Assembly: GCA_965221075.1 (NCBI GenBank)
Contig: OZ244865.1
Span: 2,542,001-2,606,000, forward strand
Reading direction: 5' to 3'
From: UBA2970 sp965221075
GTDB lineage: Bacteria; Verrucomicrobiota; Verrucomicrobiia; Limisphaerales; AAA164-E04
DNA length: 64,000 nt
The notes under the pieces are model-generated. The model did not search any database, had not been told where the DNA came from, and saw only the letters and a program-made list of their open reading frames with translations. A program made the position numbers and the translations under genes. This document shows, piece by piece, positions 26,603 through 35,136 of this stretch. Every line of letters starts with the position of its first letter. The stretch's first letter is position 1.

Positions 26603-26925
26603 TCGGGGACGTCCTCCCCGGCGGCATGGAAGATCCGGCGTCCGAGCACCTCGACCGAATCCACGATCCCGATGATCACCGAATCGACCGGAAGGGACTT
26701 CATGCCGGCCGAGAGGCGGGCGCTGCTTCCCTGGCAGAAGAGGACCATCTCCCCCTCGCCCGCACCCACCGTGTCGACCGCCACCACCGTGTTCCTGCCC
26801 GGGAGGAACCGGGAGGCGTCCTCTCCATCGACCAGCATGGGGCGCAGCAGCATCAGCTTGCGCCCCTCGATGGACGGATCCTTCTTGGTGGCGACCACCG
26901 AACCTTCGACCCGGGCCAGGAACAT
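26599..26925 (-). CDS. BMC-P shell vertex protein, copy 3
   Basis: A 108-residue EutN/CcmL family protein with MFLARVEGSVVATKKDPSIE, KLMLLRPMLVDG, VVAVDTVGAGEGEMVLFCQG and VDSVIIGIVDSVEV. The GAGEGEMVLFCQGSSAR segment is the closest of the three to classical EutN. Its C-terminus extends beyond the usual end (LGRRIFHAAGEDVPE). Seven bases separate it from the preceding BMC-H gene. Confidence 0.93.
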   Translation of the reverse strand: MFLARVEGSVVATKKDPSIEGRKLMLLRPMLVDGEDASRFLPGRNTVVAVDTVGAGEGEMVLFCQGSSARLSAGMKSLPVDSVIIGIVDSVEVLGRRIFHAAGEDVPE

Positions 26926-26932
26926 CGGATCC

Positions 26933-27211
26933 CTAGCTGCGTCCCGGAAGGACCGTGTCGTGGTGGGGGCGGGCGATCACGTGGACGCTCACCAGATCCC
27001 CCCCGATGGCCTTGATCGCCTCGGCCCCGGCGTCGGTGGCCGCCTTGACCGCGGCCACATCCCCGGTCACCACCGAGGTGACCAGGGCGCTGCCCACCTT
27101 CTCCATGGGGCCCGCCAGGGACACGTTGGCGGCCTTGAGCATCGCGTCGGTCCCCTCCACCAGGGCCACCAGGCCCCGCGTCTCGATCATTCCAATCGCC
27201 TGATTCGCCAT
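26933..27211 (-). CDS. BMC-H shell hexamer protein, copy 1
   Basis: A 92-residue single-BMC-domain facet protein. It begins ANQAIGMIETRGLVALVEGT, has the AADAMLKAAN-type helix (TDAMLKAANVSLAG) and the pore-adjacent SALVTSVVTGDVAAVKAATDAG helix, and ends VSVHVIARPHHDTV. Hexamers of such proteins tile the shell facets and carry the metabolite pore. AckA ends 5 bp upstream in the transcript. Confidence 0.94.
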   Translation of the reverse strand: MANQAIGMIETRGLVALVEGTDAMLKAANVSLAGPMEKVGSALVTSVVTGDVAAVKAATDAGAEAIKAIGGDLVSVHVIARPHHDTVLPGRS

Positions 27212-27215
27212 GTGT

Positions 27216-28403
27216 TCAGTTCCTTTCCAGATACCGCCGGACCTCCCCGGCCACCACTTCCTCCTCGTTGGCCGGGATCACCAGGATCCTCACCCGGCCC
27301 TCCCCGGCACCGATCTCCCCCTCGCGGCCCAGGACCTCCTCGTTCCTCTGCTCGTCGAGGACGATCCCCAGCTCCTGGAGCCCCTCGCAGATCCGGGAAC
27401 GGATCCGGGCCCGGTTCTCCCCGATGCCCGCGGTGAAAACCAGGGCGTCCATCCCTCCCAGGAGGAGGTGCCAGCTGCCCATCCAGCGGCGCGTCTCGTG
27501 GACCAGGAAGTCGAGCGCTTCCCGGGCCGACCGATCGCCCGCCTCCGCCTCGCGCTCCAGGTCCCGGGCGTCGTTGAATCCCCCCGAGATGCCCTTGAGC
27601 CCCGACTGGCGGCAGAGCCGCCGGGAAGCCTCCTCCCCGCTCCATCCCTCCTCGCGCATCATGTGCAGCAGCGCGAAGGGGTCGAGATCCCCGCAGCGAT
27701 CGTTCTGGGGCAGTCCCGACTGGGGGCTGAAGCCCATGCTGGTGCCGATGGCCACTCCGTCGCGGATCCCGGTCACCGAGGAGCTGCCTCCCAGGTGGCA
27801 GGAGACCACCCGCAGGGCGGGGGGCTCCACCGGGGCCCCGGGGCCGTCGAGGTAGAGCCTGTCGGCCCGCCGCGACACGTCCTCCCGCCCCAGGAGCTGG
27901 GCAGACCTCCGGGCGACGTGCTTGTGGCTGGCCCCGTGGAAGCCGTGGCGGCGGACTCCCCGGAGGCGCCATTCCTCCGGCACCCCGTAGCGGGTGGCCG
28001 CCTCGGGCATCCACTGGTAGAAGGCCGTCTCGAAGAGGGCCACCAGGGGAACGCCGGGAAGGCGCTCCCGGAAGATCCGGATCCCCTCGAGGTAGGGGGG
28101 GTTGTGGGCCGGAGCGGCGGGAACGGCCCGCTCGATGGCCTCGATCACCGGAGGATCCAGCCGGACGCAGCCGGTCGCCCCGTGGGCCAGCACGGTCTTG
28201 AAGCCCACCGCCGCCAGTCCGCCGTCCCCCTCCAGATGGCCTGCCTGCCGGAGCTCCTCCAGGCAGCGGTCCACCGCCTGGCGGTGATCCTCCACCCGCT
28301 CCAGCGAGCCCCGGGCCAGGCACCGGGGCCGCTCCTCCGGGCCGAACTGGAAGAGCCGGTACTTGAGGGAGGTCGATCCTATGTTGGGGATCAGGATCCT
28401 CAC
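27216..28403 (-). CDS. ackA: Acetate kinase family protein
   Basis: A 395-residue kinase that makes ATP from acyl phosphate, here presumably lactyl- or propionyl-phosphate delivered by PduL. Family landmarks: MRILIPNIGSTSLKYRLFQF, FETAFYQWMPEAATRYGVPE, RRHGFHGASHKHVARR, LRVVSCHLGGSSSVTGIRDG, GTSMGFSPQSGLPQNDRCGD and ALVFTAGIGENRARIRSRIC. The usual asparagine-serine pair near the N-terminus reads NIGSTS. Encoded within the shell operon between BMC-H genes; whether it acts inside or outside the shell cannot be told. Confidence 0.92.
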   Translation of the reverse strand: MRILIPNIGSTSLKYRLFQFGPEERPRCLARGSLERVEDHRQAVDRCLEELRQAGHLEGDGGLAAVGFKTVLAHGATGCVRLDPPVIEAIERAVPAAPAHNPPYLEGIRIFRERLPGVPLVALFETAFYQWMPEAATRYGVPEEWRLRGVRRHGFHGASHKHVARRSAQLLGREDVSRRADRLYLDGPGAPVEPPALRVVSCHLGGSSSVTGIRDGVAIGTSMGFSPQSGLPQNDRCGDLDPFALLHMMREEGWSGEEASRRLCRQSGLKGISGGFNDARDLEREAEAGDRSAREALDFLVHETRRWMGSWHLLLGGMDALVFTAGIGENRARIRSRICEGLQELGIVLDEQRNEEVLGREGEIGAGEGRVRILVIPANEEEVVAGEVRRYLERN

Positions 28404-28412
28404 GCCTCTAGT

Positions 28413-28691
28413 CTAGGCCAGCCAGGGGCCCAGGGTGCCCAGCTCCTCGTGAGGGCGGGGGATCACCTGGACGCCGACCACCTCGCCCACCTGGGCGGCG
28501 GCGGCCGCTCCGGCGTCCACCGCGGCCTTGACCGCCGCTACGTCCCCCCGGAAGAAGGCGGTCACGTAGCCGCTGCCTACCGGCTCCCAGCCGTTCATCC
28601 GGATGTCGGCCGCCTTCAGGGCGGCGTCCCCGGCCTCCATCAGGGCGCAGAGGCCCCGCGTCTCGATCATCCCCAGTGCCTGTTGCTTCAT
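28413..28691 (-). CDS. BMC-H shell hexamer protein, copy 2
   Basis: A 92-residue BMC-domain protein: KQQALGMIETRGLCALMEAG, DAALKAADIRMNGWEPVGSG, YVTAFFRGDVAAVKAAVDAG and VGVQVIPRPHEELGTL. It differs from copy 1 in the pore-side segment (VGSGYVTAF) and carries a cysteine in the first helix. A 34-bp gap separates it from copy 3. Confidence 0.94.
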   Translation of the reverse strand: MKQQALGMIETRGLCALMEAGDAALKAADIRMNGWEPVGSGYVTAFFRGDVAAVKAAVDAGAAAAAQVGEVVGVQVIPRPHEELGTLGPWLA

Positions 28692-28725
28692 GGATTGAGT
28701 CGTTCTCGTTTGCCGGATCGCCCTC

Positions 28726-29022
28726 CTACGCCTTCCTCGCCGGGGGCTTCTTCGCCTCCACGAACTGCGCCACCAGATCCGGGTGGGGCCGGGCCAGGAT
28801 ATGGGAGGAGACCAGCTCCCCCACCCGTCCGGCCGCGGCGGAGCCGGCGTCCACCGCCGCCTTGACGCTGCCCACGTCCCCCTGGGCCAGCACGGTGATG
28901 AAGCCGCCCCCGATGGCGACCGACTTCACCAGGCGCACGCTGGCCGCCTTGACCATGGCGTCGCTGGCCTCCACGGCCCCGGTGTAGCCCTTGGTCTCGA
29001 TCATTCCCAGTGCCTCGCTCAT
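28726..29022 (-). CDS. BMC-H shell hexamer protein, copy 3
   Basis: A 98-residue BMC-domain protein: SEALGMIETKGYTGAVEASD, AMVKAASVRLVKSVAIGGGF, ITVLAQGDVGSVKAAVDAGS and LVSSHILARPHPDLVAQF. The IGGGF segment corresponds to the central pore loop. The C-terminus is basic (EAKKPPARKA). It is the second gene of the operon after pduL and so probably among the most highly expressed shell proteins. Confidence 0.94.
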   Translation of the reverse strand: MSEALGMIETKGYTGAVEASDAMVKAASVRLVKSVAIGGGFITVLAQGDVGSVKAAVDAGSAAAGRVGELVSSHILARPHPDLVAQFVEAKKPPARKA

Positions 29023-29042
29023 CGTCTATTTCCTCTCTTCGT

Positions 29043-29717
29043 TCAGGCGAGCAGCTCGCAAACGCTGGACTCCTCCAGGCGGCAGGCGTTGCCCTCGTCG
29101 GTGTCTATGTGTACCTCCAGCTTCGAGGCCGGATCCACCCTGACCAGCATCCTCTCCAGGACCAGCCCGCAGTCGCCTCCCACCCTCAGGCGCATGTCCT
29201 GGCGGTCCTCGACCCCGTAGCGGGCCGCCTCCTCCGGGTTCATGTGGACGTGCCGCAGCGCCCGGATCACGCCCTGCTCCAGCTTGAAGAAGCCTGCCGG
29301 GCCCATCAGCATGCATCCGGGGGTCCCCTCGATGTCGCCCGAGCACCGCAGAGGAATGTCGAATCCCAGGGCGATGGCGTCGGTGTAGGAGAGCTCCACC
29401 TGGTTGATCGAGCGGCAGGGGCCCAGCACCCGCAGGTTGGAGATCACCCGGCTGCGGGGGCCGATCAGGGTCAGCGTCTCCCTGGCCGCGTACTGCCCCT
29501 CCTGGTAGAGCCACTTGAAGGGCTCCAGCCGGTGGCCCTTGCCGAACAGGATCTCCACCGTCTCCTCGGTCAGATGGCAGTGGCGGGCGCTGACGTTGAC
29601 CACCAGCGGGCTGGCCGCCGGGCCGGGACCCGCCGCCGCAGGGGGCGCGGCCAGCCGGGCCCGGAGCGCCTGCCGCACCATGTCCTCCACCAGCGAACGT
29701 TGTAGCGCCATCGCCAT
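29043..29717 (-). CDS. pduL: PduL-type phosphate acyltransferase
   Basis: A 224-residue phosphotransacylase moving an acyl group from CoA to phosphate, recycling CoA inside the shell. The double beta-barrel signature is present: VNVSARHCHLTEETVEILFG with the zinc-binding His-x-His, AARETLTLIGPRSRVISNLR, VLGPCRSINQVELSYTDAIA and ALRHVHMNPEEAARYGVEDR. The first 22 residues (ALQRSLVEDMVRQALRARL) form a likely encapsulation helix joined by an Ala/Pro linker. Start 29717 is chosen for a GAGG seven bases upstream; ATG 29741 is an alternative. It is the first gene of the leftward operon. Confidence 0.93.
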   Translation of the reverse strand: MAMALQRSLVEDMVRQALRARLAAPPAAAGPGPAASPLVVNVSARHCHLTEETVEILFGKGHRLEPFKWLYQEGQYAARETLTLIGPRSRVISNLRVLGPCRSINQVELSYTDAIALGFDIPLRCSGDIEGTPGCMLMGPAGFFKLEQGVIRALRHVHMNPEEAARYGVEDRQDMRLRVGGDCGLVLERMLVRVDPASKLEVHIDTDEGNACRLEESSVCELLA

Positions 29718-29761
29718 CGGATTGCCTCGTACGGCCTCCATCCTGGCCCGCCCTGGCAGAT

Positions 29762-29803
29762 TGTCAACAAAAACTTCCAAAATCTTCCAGAAACTCCCAG
29801 AAT
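29762..29803. promoter_or_regulatory. Divergent control region with three phased repeats
   Basis: Between pduL and the DeoR gene, CTTCCA occurs at 29774-29779 and 29784-29789 and CTCCCA at 29794-29799, exactly 10 bp apart, embedded in AAA tracts. Leftward TTGACA (29762-29767) could be the -35 of the shell operon, with a weak -10 about 17 bp on. The repeats lie on one helix face, as expected for cooperative binding of the adjacent DeoR-type regulator. Operator function is inference. Confidence 0.55.
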
Positions 29804-29812
29804 GCCCCCTGC

Positions 29813-30571
29813 ATGCAGGCAGAGGAACGACAGAGCCACATCGAGTCCCATCTCCAGAGGGTGGAGTTCGCCTCCCTGGACGAGCTATCGGAGAAGGTGG
29901 ACGCCTCGGTCTCCACGGTGCGCCGGGATCTGGCTGCGCTGGAGTCGAAGGGGACGGTGCGGCGCACCCACGGGGGGGCCCGCCTGGCCACACCCCGCAG
30001 CGACGAGTTCGCCTTCGCTGCCCGAGACACCCGCCAGTCGGAGGAGAAGGAGGCGATCGGACTTGCTTGCGCCGGCCTGATCCGGCCGGGAGAGAGCGTG
30101 ATCATGGACGCGGGGACCACGGTCTACCATGCGGCACGCCACCTGGAGGCCAAGGAGCCCCAGATCCTCACCAACTCGCTGCCCGTGGCCCAGCTCTACG
30201 GGGCCTCCCCCAAGGTGGAGGTGCTGGTTTCGGGAGGGGTGCTCTATCCCCGCCTGGGAGTGCTGGTGGGGCCGCTGGCGGTGGAGGCCTTCTCCCGGCT
30301 CCACGCCGACGTGGCGGTGATGGGCGCAGGCGGAATCACCGACAAGGGAGTCAGCAACTCGCACGCCCTGCTCATCGACATCCAGCGGACCATGATCCGG
30401 GCAGCGCACCGGGTGATCCTGTGCCTGGACCACACCAAGTTCGGACGGCAGAGCATCTCGTCCCTGTGCCCGCTCTCGGACATCGACATCCTGATCACCG
30501 ACGCCAAGGCCCCCCAGAAGCTGCGGGAGGAGATCTCGAAGGCCGGAGTCCAGGTGCTCACCGCCTCCTGA
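29813..30571 (+). CDS. DeoR family transcriptional regulator
   Basis: A 252-residue regulator. The N-terminal winged helix-turn-helix spans residues 1-57 (RQSHIESHLQRVEFASLDEL, VSTVRRDLAALESKGTVRRT HGG). The C-terminal DeoRC sugar-phosphate sensor shows VIMDAGTTVYHAARHL, ILTNSLPVAQLYG, VLVSGGVLYPRLGVLVGPLA and the FGRQSISSLCPLSDIDILIT end. Such proteins usually repress sugar-phosphate genes and release DNA on binding the sugar phosphate. It is divergent from the microcompartment operon, and is therefore its likely regulator. Confidence 0.92.
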   Translation: MQAEERQSHIESHLQRVEFASLDELSEKVDASVSTVRRDLAALESKGTVRRTHGGARLATPRSDEFAFAARDTRQSEEKEAIGLACAGLIRPGESVIMDAGTTVYHAARHLEAKEPQILTNSLPVAQLYGASPKVEVLVSGGVLYPRLGVLVGPLAVEAFSRLHADVAVMGAGGITDKGVSNSHALLIDIQRTMIRAAHRVILCLDHTKFGRQSISSLCPLSDIDILITDAKAPQKLREEISKAGVQVLTAS

Positions 30572-30612
30572 AGGCGTTGCGGGAGGCCGCCCTCTCCTGC
30601 TTGAATCCCGGC

Positions 30613-31281
30613 ATGGAAGCGCGCGACCGACTCTCGGACAGCCTGGTCCGGGCCGGGCTCGTCGCCGTGGTGCGGGCCCATGGCCGCAGCCAGGCGCTCC
30701 CGGTGGCGCGGGCCCTGCTCGGGGGAGGAATCCGCGCGGTGGAGATCACCCTCACCACCCCCGGAGCCATCGAAGCCATCGGCGACATCTCCAGGGAACT
30801 GGGAGAGGAGCTGCTTCCAGGAGCGGGAACCGTGCTGGACGCCGACTCGGCCCGCCGGTCCATCGACGCCGGAGCGCGCTACGTGGTCTCGCCCGACTTC
30901 CGGCCCGAGGTGCTGGAGGCGTCGCACCAGGCAGGCGTTCCGGTCCTGATGGGGGCCTACACCCCGTCGGAGATGCAGCGGGTCCACGAGGCCGGAAGCG
31001 ACTTCGTGAAGTTCTTTCCCGCCGGCTTCGGGGGAGCCGCCTACGTCAAGGCGGTCCGGGGCCCCCTTCCCCACCTGCGGATCGTCCCCACCGGAGGGGT
31101 GGGCCTGGAGAACATGGAGTCCTTCCTGGCCGCCGGGTGCCCCGCCCTAGGGATGGGATCCTCCCTGGTCTCCTCCCGGATCCTCCAGCAGGAGGCCTGG
31201 AAGGAGCTGGAGGATAGCGCCCGCGCCCACTGGAAGCGCTTCGAGGAAGCCCGCCTACGAACTCAGTCCCGGACAGGATAG
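30613..31281 (+). CDS. eda: KDPG/KHG-type aldolase
   Basis: A 222-residue class I aldolase of the Eda family that cleaves 2-keto-3-deoxy-6-phosphogluconate or related keto-deoxy acids to pyruvate and an aldehyde. Conserved features: GLVAVVRAHGRSQALPVARA, IRAVEITLTTPGAIEAI with the catalytic glutamate, LLPGAGTVLDADSARRSIDA, FVKFFPAGFGG with the Schiff-base lysine and LRIVPTGGVGLENMESFL. It starts 41 bp after the DeoR gene, so the two may be co-transcribed. Its last 19 bases overlap the 3' end of the convergent sulfatase gene. Confidence 0.92.
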   Translation: MEARDRLSDSLVRAGLVAVVRAHGRSQALPVARALLGGGIRAVEITLTTPGAIEAIGDISRELGEELLPGAGTVLDADSARRSIDAGARYVVSPDFRPEVLEASHQAGVPVLMGAYTPSEMQRVHEAGSDFVKFFPAGFGGAAYVKAVRGPLPHLRIVPTGGVGLENMESFLAAGCPALGMGSSLVSSRILQQEAWKELEDSARAHWKRFEEARLRTQSRTG

Positions 31282-32636
31282 AACCTGTCCCGGTGGCTCT
31301 CGGCCAGGGAACGGAGCCTGCTCAGAACATCGGGATGCTCCTCCTTCACATCCCTGCTCTCGAGGGGATCGCGGTCCAGCCGGAAGAGTGACAGTCCGAT
31401 CCGTGCGGTCCGGTACCTTCCCGGCTGGCCATCGGCTCCGGCGCTCTCCAGGGTCCGGTAGCTGTGGGACAGGTGAAGCTTCCACCGGCCGTCCCCGGCT
31501 ATCAGTCCCTGGAAGCTGCTCCCGTTCGAGATGGGATAGTAGGCGCTGGGGTTGACGGCCCCATCCCTTCCGGAGATCCAGTCCCACACGTCGCGTCCGT
31601 CCACCGGGTTCTCCGGCAGCTGGGCTCCCGCCAGGGCCGCGAAGGTCGGCAGGATGTCGAGCGAGGAGAAGAGCCGCTGCGACACCTTCCCTCCCTCGAG
31701 GGCGCGGGGATACTTCAGGATGCAGGCGTTGCGCAGGCCCCCGTCGAAGCTGGTCCCCTTGGCCTCCCTCCAGGGAGTGGTCCCCGCCCGGTTGCCGTAG
31801 GATATCCAGGGGCCGTTGTCCGAAGTCCACAGCACCACCGTGTCCCTGGCCACCCCCGTCTCCTCGAGCGCCCTGGCTATCTCCCCCACCGACCAGTCCA
31901 GCTCCATCATCACATCGCCGTACAGGCCCTTCCCCGACCTGCCCAGGAACTTGTCGCTGCAGAAGAGCGGAACGTGCGGCATGGAATGGGGAAGGTAGAG
32001 GAAGAAGGGATCGGAGCCGCTGCGTCGGATGAAGTCGACCGCCTTCTCGGTGTACCAGGTGGTCAGCTGGGCCTGATCGGCCTTGGTCACCCGATCGATG
32101 GTCACCCTCCCGTCCTCCCAGTACTGGAGCGGATGCTTCCCCCAGTGCTCGGGATTGCCAGGGTGGAACTCCCACATGTCGTTGGAGTACATCAGCCCGG
32201 CCGTCTCGTCGAAGCCCCGGACATGGGGACGGGTGGCGGGCTGGTCGCCAATGTGCCACTTTCCGAAGAAGGCGGTCCGGTACCCGGCCGGCTTGAGCAC
32301 CTCGGCCAGGGTGGCGAACCGGGGAGACAGTCCCCTGGCCTTTGGACCGTGGGCTCCGAAGACCTGGGTCCGCCCCGGATAGCACCCGGTGAGCAGCGCG
32401 GCCCGGGAAGCCGAGCAGACAGCCTGGGGGACGTAGAAGCGGTCGTAGCGGACGCCGGTGCGGGCCAGCTCCTCGACATGAGGCGTGGGCCAGGCAGGCT
32501 CCCCGAAGGGGTGGAAGTCGCTCCATCCGGAATCGTCGAGAAAGACGATGACAAAGTTGGGAGGCCGCTCCTCGCCCCAGGAAGGCAAGGACGGCAAGAA
32601 GCACAGCAAGCAGACGACGAGCTTCCAGCGTGGCAT
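31263..32636 (-). CDS. Secreted arylsulfatase (type I)
   Basis: A 457-residue exported sulfatase. The start MPRWKLVVCLLCFLPSLPSW gives a signal peptide; a longer frame upstream lacks support. The active-site motif VCSASRAALLTG has Cys74 for conversion to formylglycine (C-x-A-x-R form). Metal-binding aspartates appear in FVIVFLDDSGWSDF and VVLWTSDNGPW. GKWHIGDQP is the second sulfatase signature. It would remove sulfate from exported glycans such as fucoidan or mucin. Convergent with and slightly overlapping eda. Confidence 0.93.
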   Translation of the reverse strand: MPRWKLVVCLLCFLPSLPSWGEERPPNFVIVFLDDSGWSDFHPFGEPAWPTPHVEELARTGVRYDRFYVPQAVCSASRAALLTGCYPGRTQVFGAHGPKARGLSPRFATLAEVLKPAGYRTAFFGKWHIGDQPATRPHVRGFDETAGLMYSNDMWEFHPGNPEHWGKHPLQYWEDGRVTIDRVTKADQAQLTTWYTEKAVDFIRRSGSDPFFLYLPHSMPHVPLFCSDKFLGRSGKGLYGDVMMELDWSVGEIARALEETGVARDTVVLWTSDNGPWISYGNRAGTTPWREAKGTSFDGGLRNACILKYPRALEGGKVSQRLFSSLDILPTFAALAGAQLPENPVDGRDVWDWISGRDGAVNPSAYYPISNGSSFQGLIAGDGRWKLHLSHSYRTLESAGADGQPGRYRTARIGLSLFRLDRDPLESRDVKEEHPDVLSRLRSLAESHRDRFYPVRD

Positions 32637-32935
32637 GGGCTCGAAATTAGGGATAGGAGCCGGCAATGCAACGGAACACGGCCGGGGCTCGCCGATCAGA
32701 TCCAGGAACATGCTTCCGGGCCATGAAACGCTTCAGGGAAATCAGAGCCGGTTCGTCCAGTCACTTCTCGCTGGCTCACGGGTAGTCCCTTCCTCGAGAG
32801 CAACCAGTGCCGAGGGCGAGAACATGCCAGGGGCCATGCCGTACAGAATATCCGCAGACGCTCGGCCGTCATTCTCCATACCCGCCCTGGGCCGGGGAAT
32901 CGGGACAGGGATCAATCCCGCCGCGTGGGCCGTCC
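32637..32935. other. Intergenic spacer
   Basis: Nothing coding can be supported between the sulfatase and RDD genes; short frames here are not conserved-looking, and no repeat was noticed. Confidence 0.5.
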
Positions 32936-33517
32936 TCAGACTGCGGCCGGTTTCGACTTGACCACCATGGTGCGGGCTAACAGGTCGTGGACTCCCTGCT
33001 TGCGGGGATGGAAAGCGACGACCAGAAAATGCAGTGGGAGGAGCGGGACGGGAAGGTACCCCAAGTAGCGCACAAGGCACTGTCTCGGGCTGGGCTTGCC
33101 TCCCGTATCGGAATCTATCAGGCGGAGCCCGGTTATCCACTTGCCCGGGGTGGTCTGCGTCGAGCGCCAGCAGGCGATGATCAGGAAGGGGTAGAAGCAC
33201 CAGTTGACAATCAGTTCGGCCACTATATGGACGGTGGGCACGATATGCTGCCAGACGATATTGAATGGAGGACCTCGGTGAATTGTCTCCTTCCGGATGA
33301 CACGGAATGTGAAGTGGGCCGGTGGACTGAATCCCAATTTAAAAGTCGATGTTCCAGCCTGATGGACCGGACGGGAGCTTCCAGTGAGGTGGTCGGGGCC
33401 TGGATTTAAGGGAAGGGTAAGGATGAAACCTAGCGCAAAGAGCAGGACGGCATCGATGAGAGTGGCAAGGAACCTGTGCCAGAAAACCGCGTACGCGACG
33501 TTATCCATCTCGTTCAT
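32936..33517 (-). CDS. RDD family membrane protein
   Basis: A 193-residue membrane protein of the RDD family, named after conserved Arg-Asp-Asp residues. It has the first helix with HRFLATLIDAVLLFALGFIL, a central helix (VAELIVNWCFYPFLIIACW) followed by the STQTTPGKWITGLRLIDSDT motif, and a third helix (YLGYLPVPLLPLHFLVVAF). The C-terminus RKQGVHDLLARTMVV is also typical. Substrate unknown; some family members are ion antiporters. Codon and base use resemble the local moderately GC-rich region. Confidence 0.88.
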   Translation of the reverse strand: MNEMDNVAYAVFWHRFLATLIDAVLLFALGFILTLPLNPGPDHLTGSSRPVHQAGTSTFKLGFSPPAHFTFRVIRKETIHRGPPFNIVWQHIVPTVHIVAELIVNWCFYPFLIIACWRSTQTTPGKWITGLRLIDSDTGGKPSPRQCLVRYLGYLPVPLLPLHFLVVAFHPRKQGVHDLLARTMVVKSKPAAV

Positions 33518-33966
33518 GGCTGTGGTAAACGAAATCGTTCGGACGGAGCGAGAGCAAGCCTAGGATTTATCCTCGTGCTGGTCAACTGCCCTTGAATCTT
33601 CGCTCGTTTCGACTGCCGTTGTCCAGCGAATTGCTGCTTCTACTCAGACAGCCGGGGATAGACCCAGCAATGGCAGCTCGGAATCCGAGACGCAGACAGA
33701 CAACACCGTGTCGCCGTATGATCGTTGGCCATATTCCCTCCAGAGCAGTCCGGGAGCGCAGGAGGCAGCGCCCTCTGCAGAAAAGAGCTGGAAGCCTCCG
33801 GCTTCAGCAGGGGCAGCAGCGTCGCGCCCAGAATAGAAACCGTCATGCGTAGGATTGTTCCAACAATCGACGGAACCAGTGCTCGATGTCATCGACAGGG
33901 TCCAGGGCCCGGAGCTTTGGTACGCATCCAGTCAAAGCCGTAGCCCGCTTCCGGCCAAAACACGCC
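33518..33966. other. Intergenic spacer
   Basis: About 450 bp between RDD and ATPase genes. Short overlapping frames on both strands show no recognisable domain; I see nothing supportable. Confidence 0.5.
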
Positions 33967-35136
33967 TTACAGCCAGTCGAGCAGACCTCGATCGGGCAGC
34001 ACATGGCGCAGGAATTCGTCCGCTGGCAGGCACCACACACCGTCGATCCGTGTGCGCTTCGAACCCCGATGCAGCAGGACAGCGTCCGCTTCCGGGTACT
34101 CCTCGCGAAATGTCCTCAGTGACCGGAGATCTGCGGTGTGCACTGCTCGGGAGTTCTTAACTTCGATGGCCTGCAGGCCATAGTCGCCGTACACTATGAA
34201 GTCGACCTCGGCACCGGTCCGCGTGCGCCAGTAATACAGTACTGACCGGCGGCTCGAATAGGCCCCCCATGCACGGAGGTGCTGGGCGACCAGACCCTCC
34301 AATGCCTGCCCGTCCATCTCGTGAAGTCTGTCGAGCGGGCCCCTCGGGCGCAGGGAACGGAACACTCCCGCGTCGAACAGGTAGAACTTCTCCCGGCGTA
34401 CCGTGCTGCGTTTCGCACGCTTGCGGAACACGGGCAGGCGAAAGGCGAGCAAGAGGTCTTCCAGAATGTCCAGGTAGCTTGACACGACCTTGCGCGTCAC
34501 CTCGCACTCCCGCGCCACCGCAGAGACATCGAGTCGCCCTCCGTGAGAGAAGGCGATGATCTCGAGAAAGCGGGCAAAGTTCCCGACGTTGCGGGTGAGT
34601 CCTTCAGCGCGCACCTCCTGATCCAGGTAAAGGCTGGCATAGCCATCCAGGACGCCCACCGGGTCGGCCGCTCCGGTCACCAGAGGCAACAGTCCGTTTG
34701 CAAGAGCTCTAGGGAGATCGAAGCCGGGCAGTTCTGCCGCCATGAAAGGGTGCAGGGTCCGCTGGAGTGCTCTGCCGCCCAGCAGGTCCACGCCGCCCTG
34801 TCGCAGCTCTCGCGCACTGGATCCCACCAGAACGAACCGTGGCGGACTCGGCTCCTCGAGAACTGCATGGACGACGGTGAGAAGTTCCGGGACTCTCTGA
34901 ATCTCGTCGATAACCACGGTAGCCGCTCTCGACGACCCTGCTAGTAGCTTGCGAAGCCGTTCGGGCCTCGCTTGCAAACTGCGATGCAGCTGAGGCTCAA
35001 GCAGGTCCAGGAACAAGGCATTGGGAAGCTGGTGCCGCGTCCAGATGGTTTTTCCAGTACCACGCGGACCGAACAGAAAGCAGCTCTGTGCCGGTATGGA
35101 GAAAAACCTCCTTACTACTTCCATTTTGCGCCCCAA
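33967..35136 (-). CDS. AAA_14 / DUF4143 ATPase
   Basis: A 389-residue ATPase of a family widespread in bacteria and archaea. Walker A is GPRGTGKT (residues 23-30), Walker B is VVIDEIQRVPELL, and a sensor segment FVLVGSSARELRQGGVDLLG follows. A winged-helix region (VSAVARECEVTRKVVSSYLD) connects to the C-terminal DUF4143 domain. That domain includes WRTRTGAEVDFIVYGDYGLQ and AIEVKNS, resembling a PD-(D/E)xK nuclease fold. The biological role of the family is not settled. MEVVRRFF at residue 5 is an alternative start. Confidence 0.9.
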   Translation of the reverse strand: MGRKMEVVRRFFSIPAQSCFLFGPRGTGKTIWTRHQLPNALFLDLLEPQLHRSLQARPERLRKLLAGSSRAATVVIDEIQRVPELLTVVHAVLEEPSPPRFVLVGSSARELRQGGVDLLGGRALQRTLHPFMAAELPGFDLPRALANGLLPLVTGAADPVGVLDGYASLYLDQEVRAEGLTRNVGNFARFLEIIAFSHGGRLDVSAVARECEVTRKVVSSYLDILEDLLLAFRLPVFRKRAKRSTVRREKFYLFDAGVFRSLRPRGPLDRLHEMDGQALEGLVAQHLRAWGAYSSRRSVLYYWRTRTGAEVDFIVYGDYGLQAIEVKNSRAVHTADLRSLRTFREEYPEADAVLLHRGSKRTRIDGVWCLPADEFLRHVLPDRGLLDWL

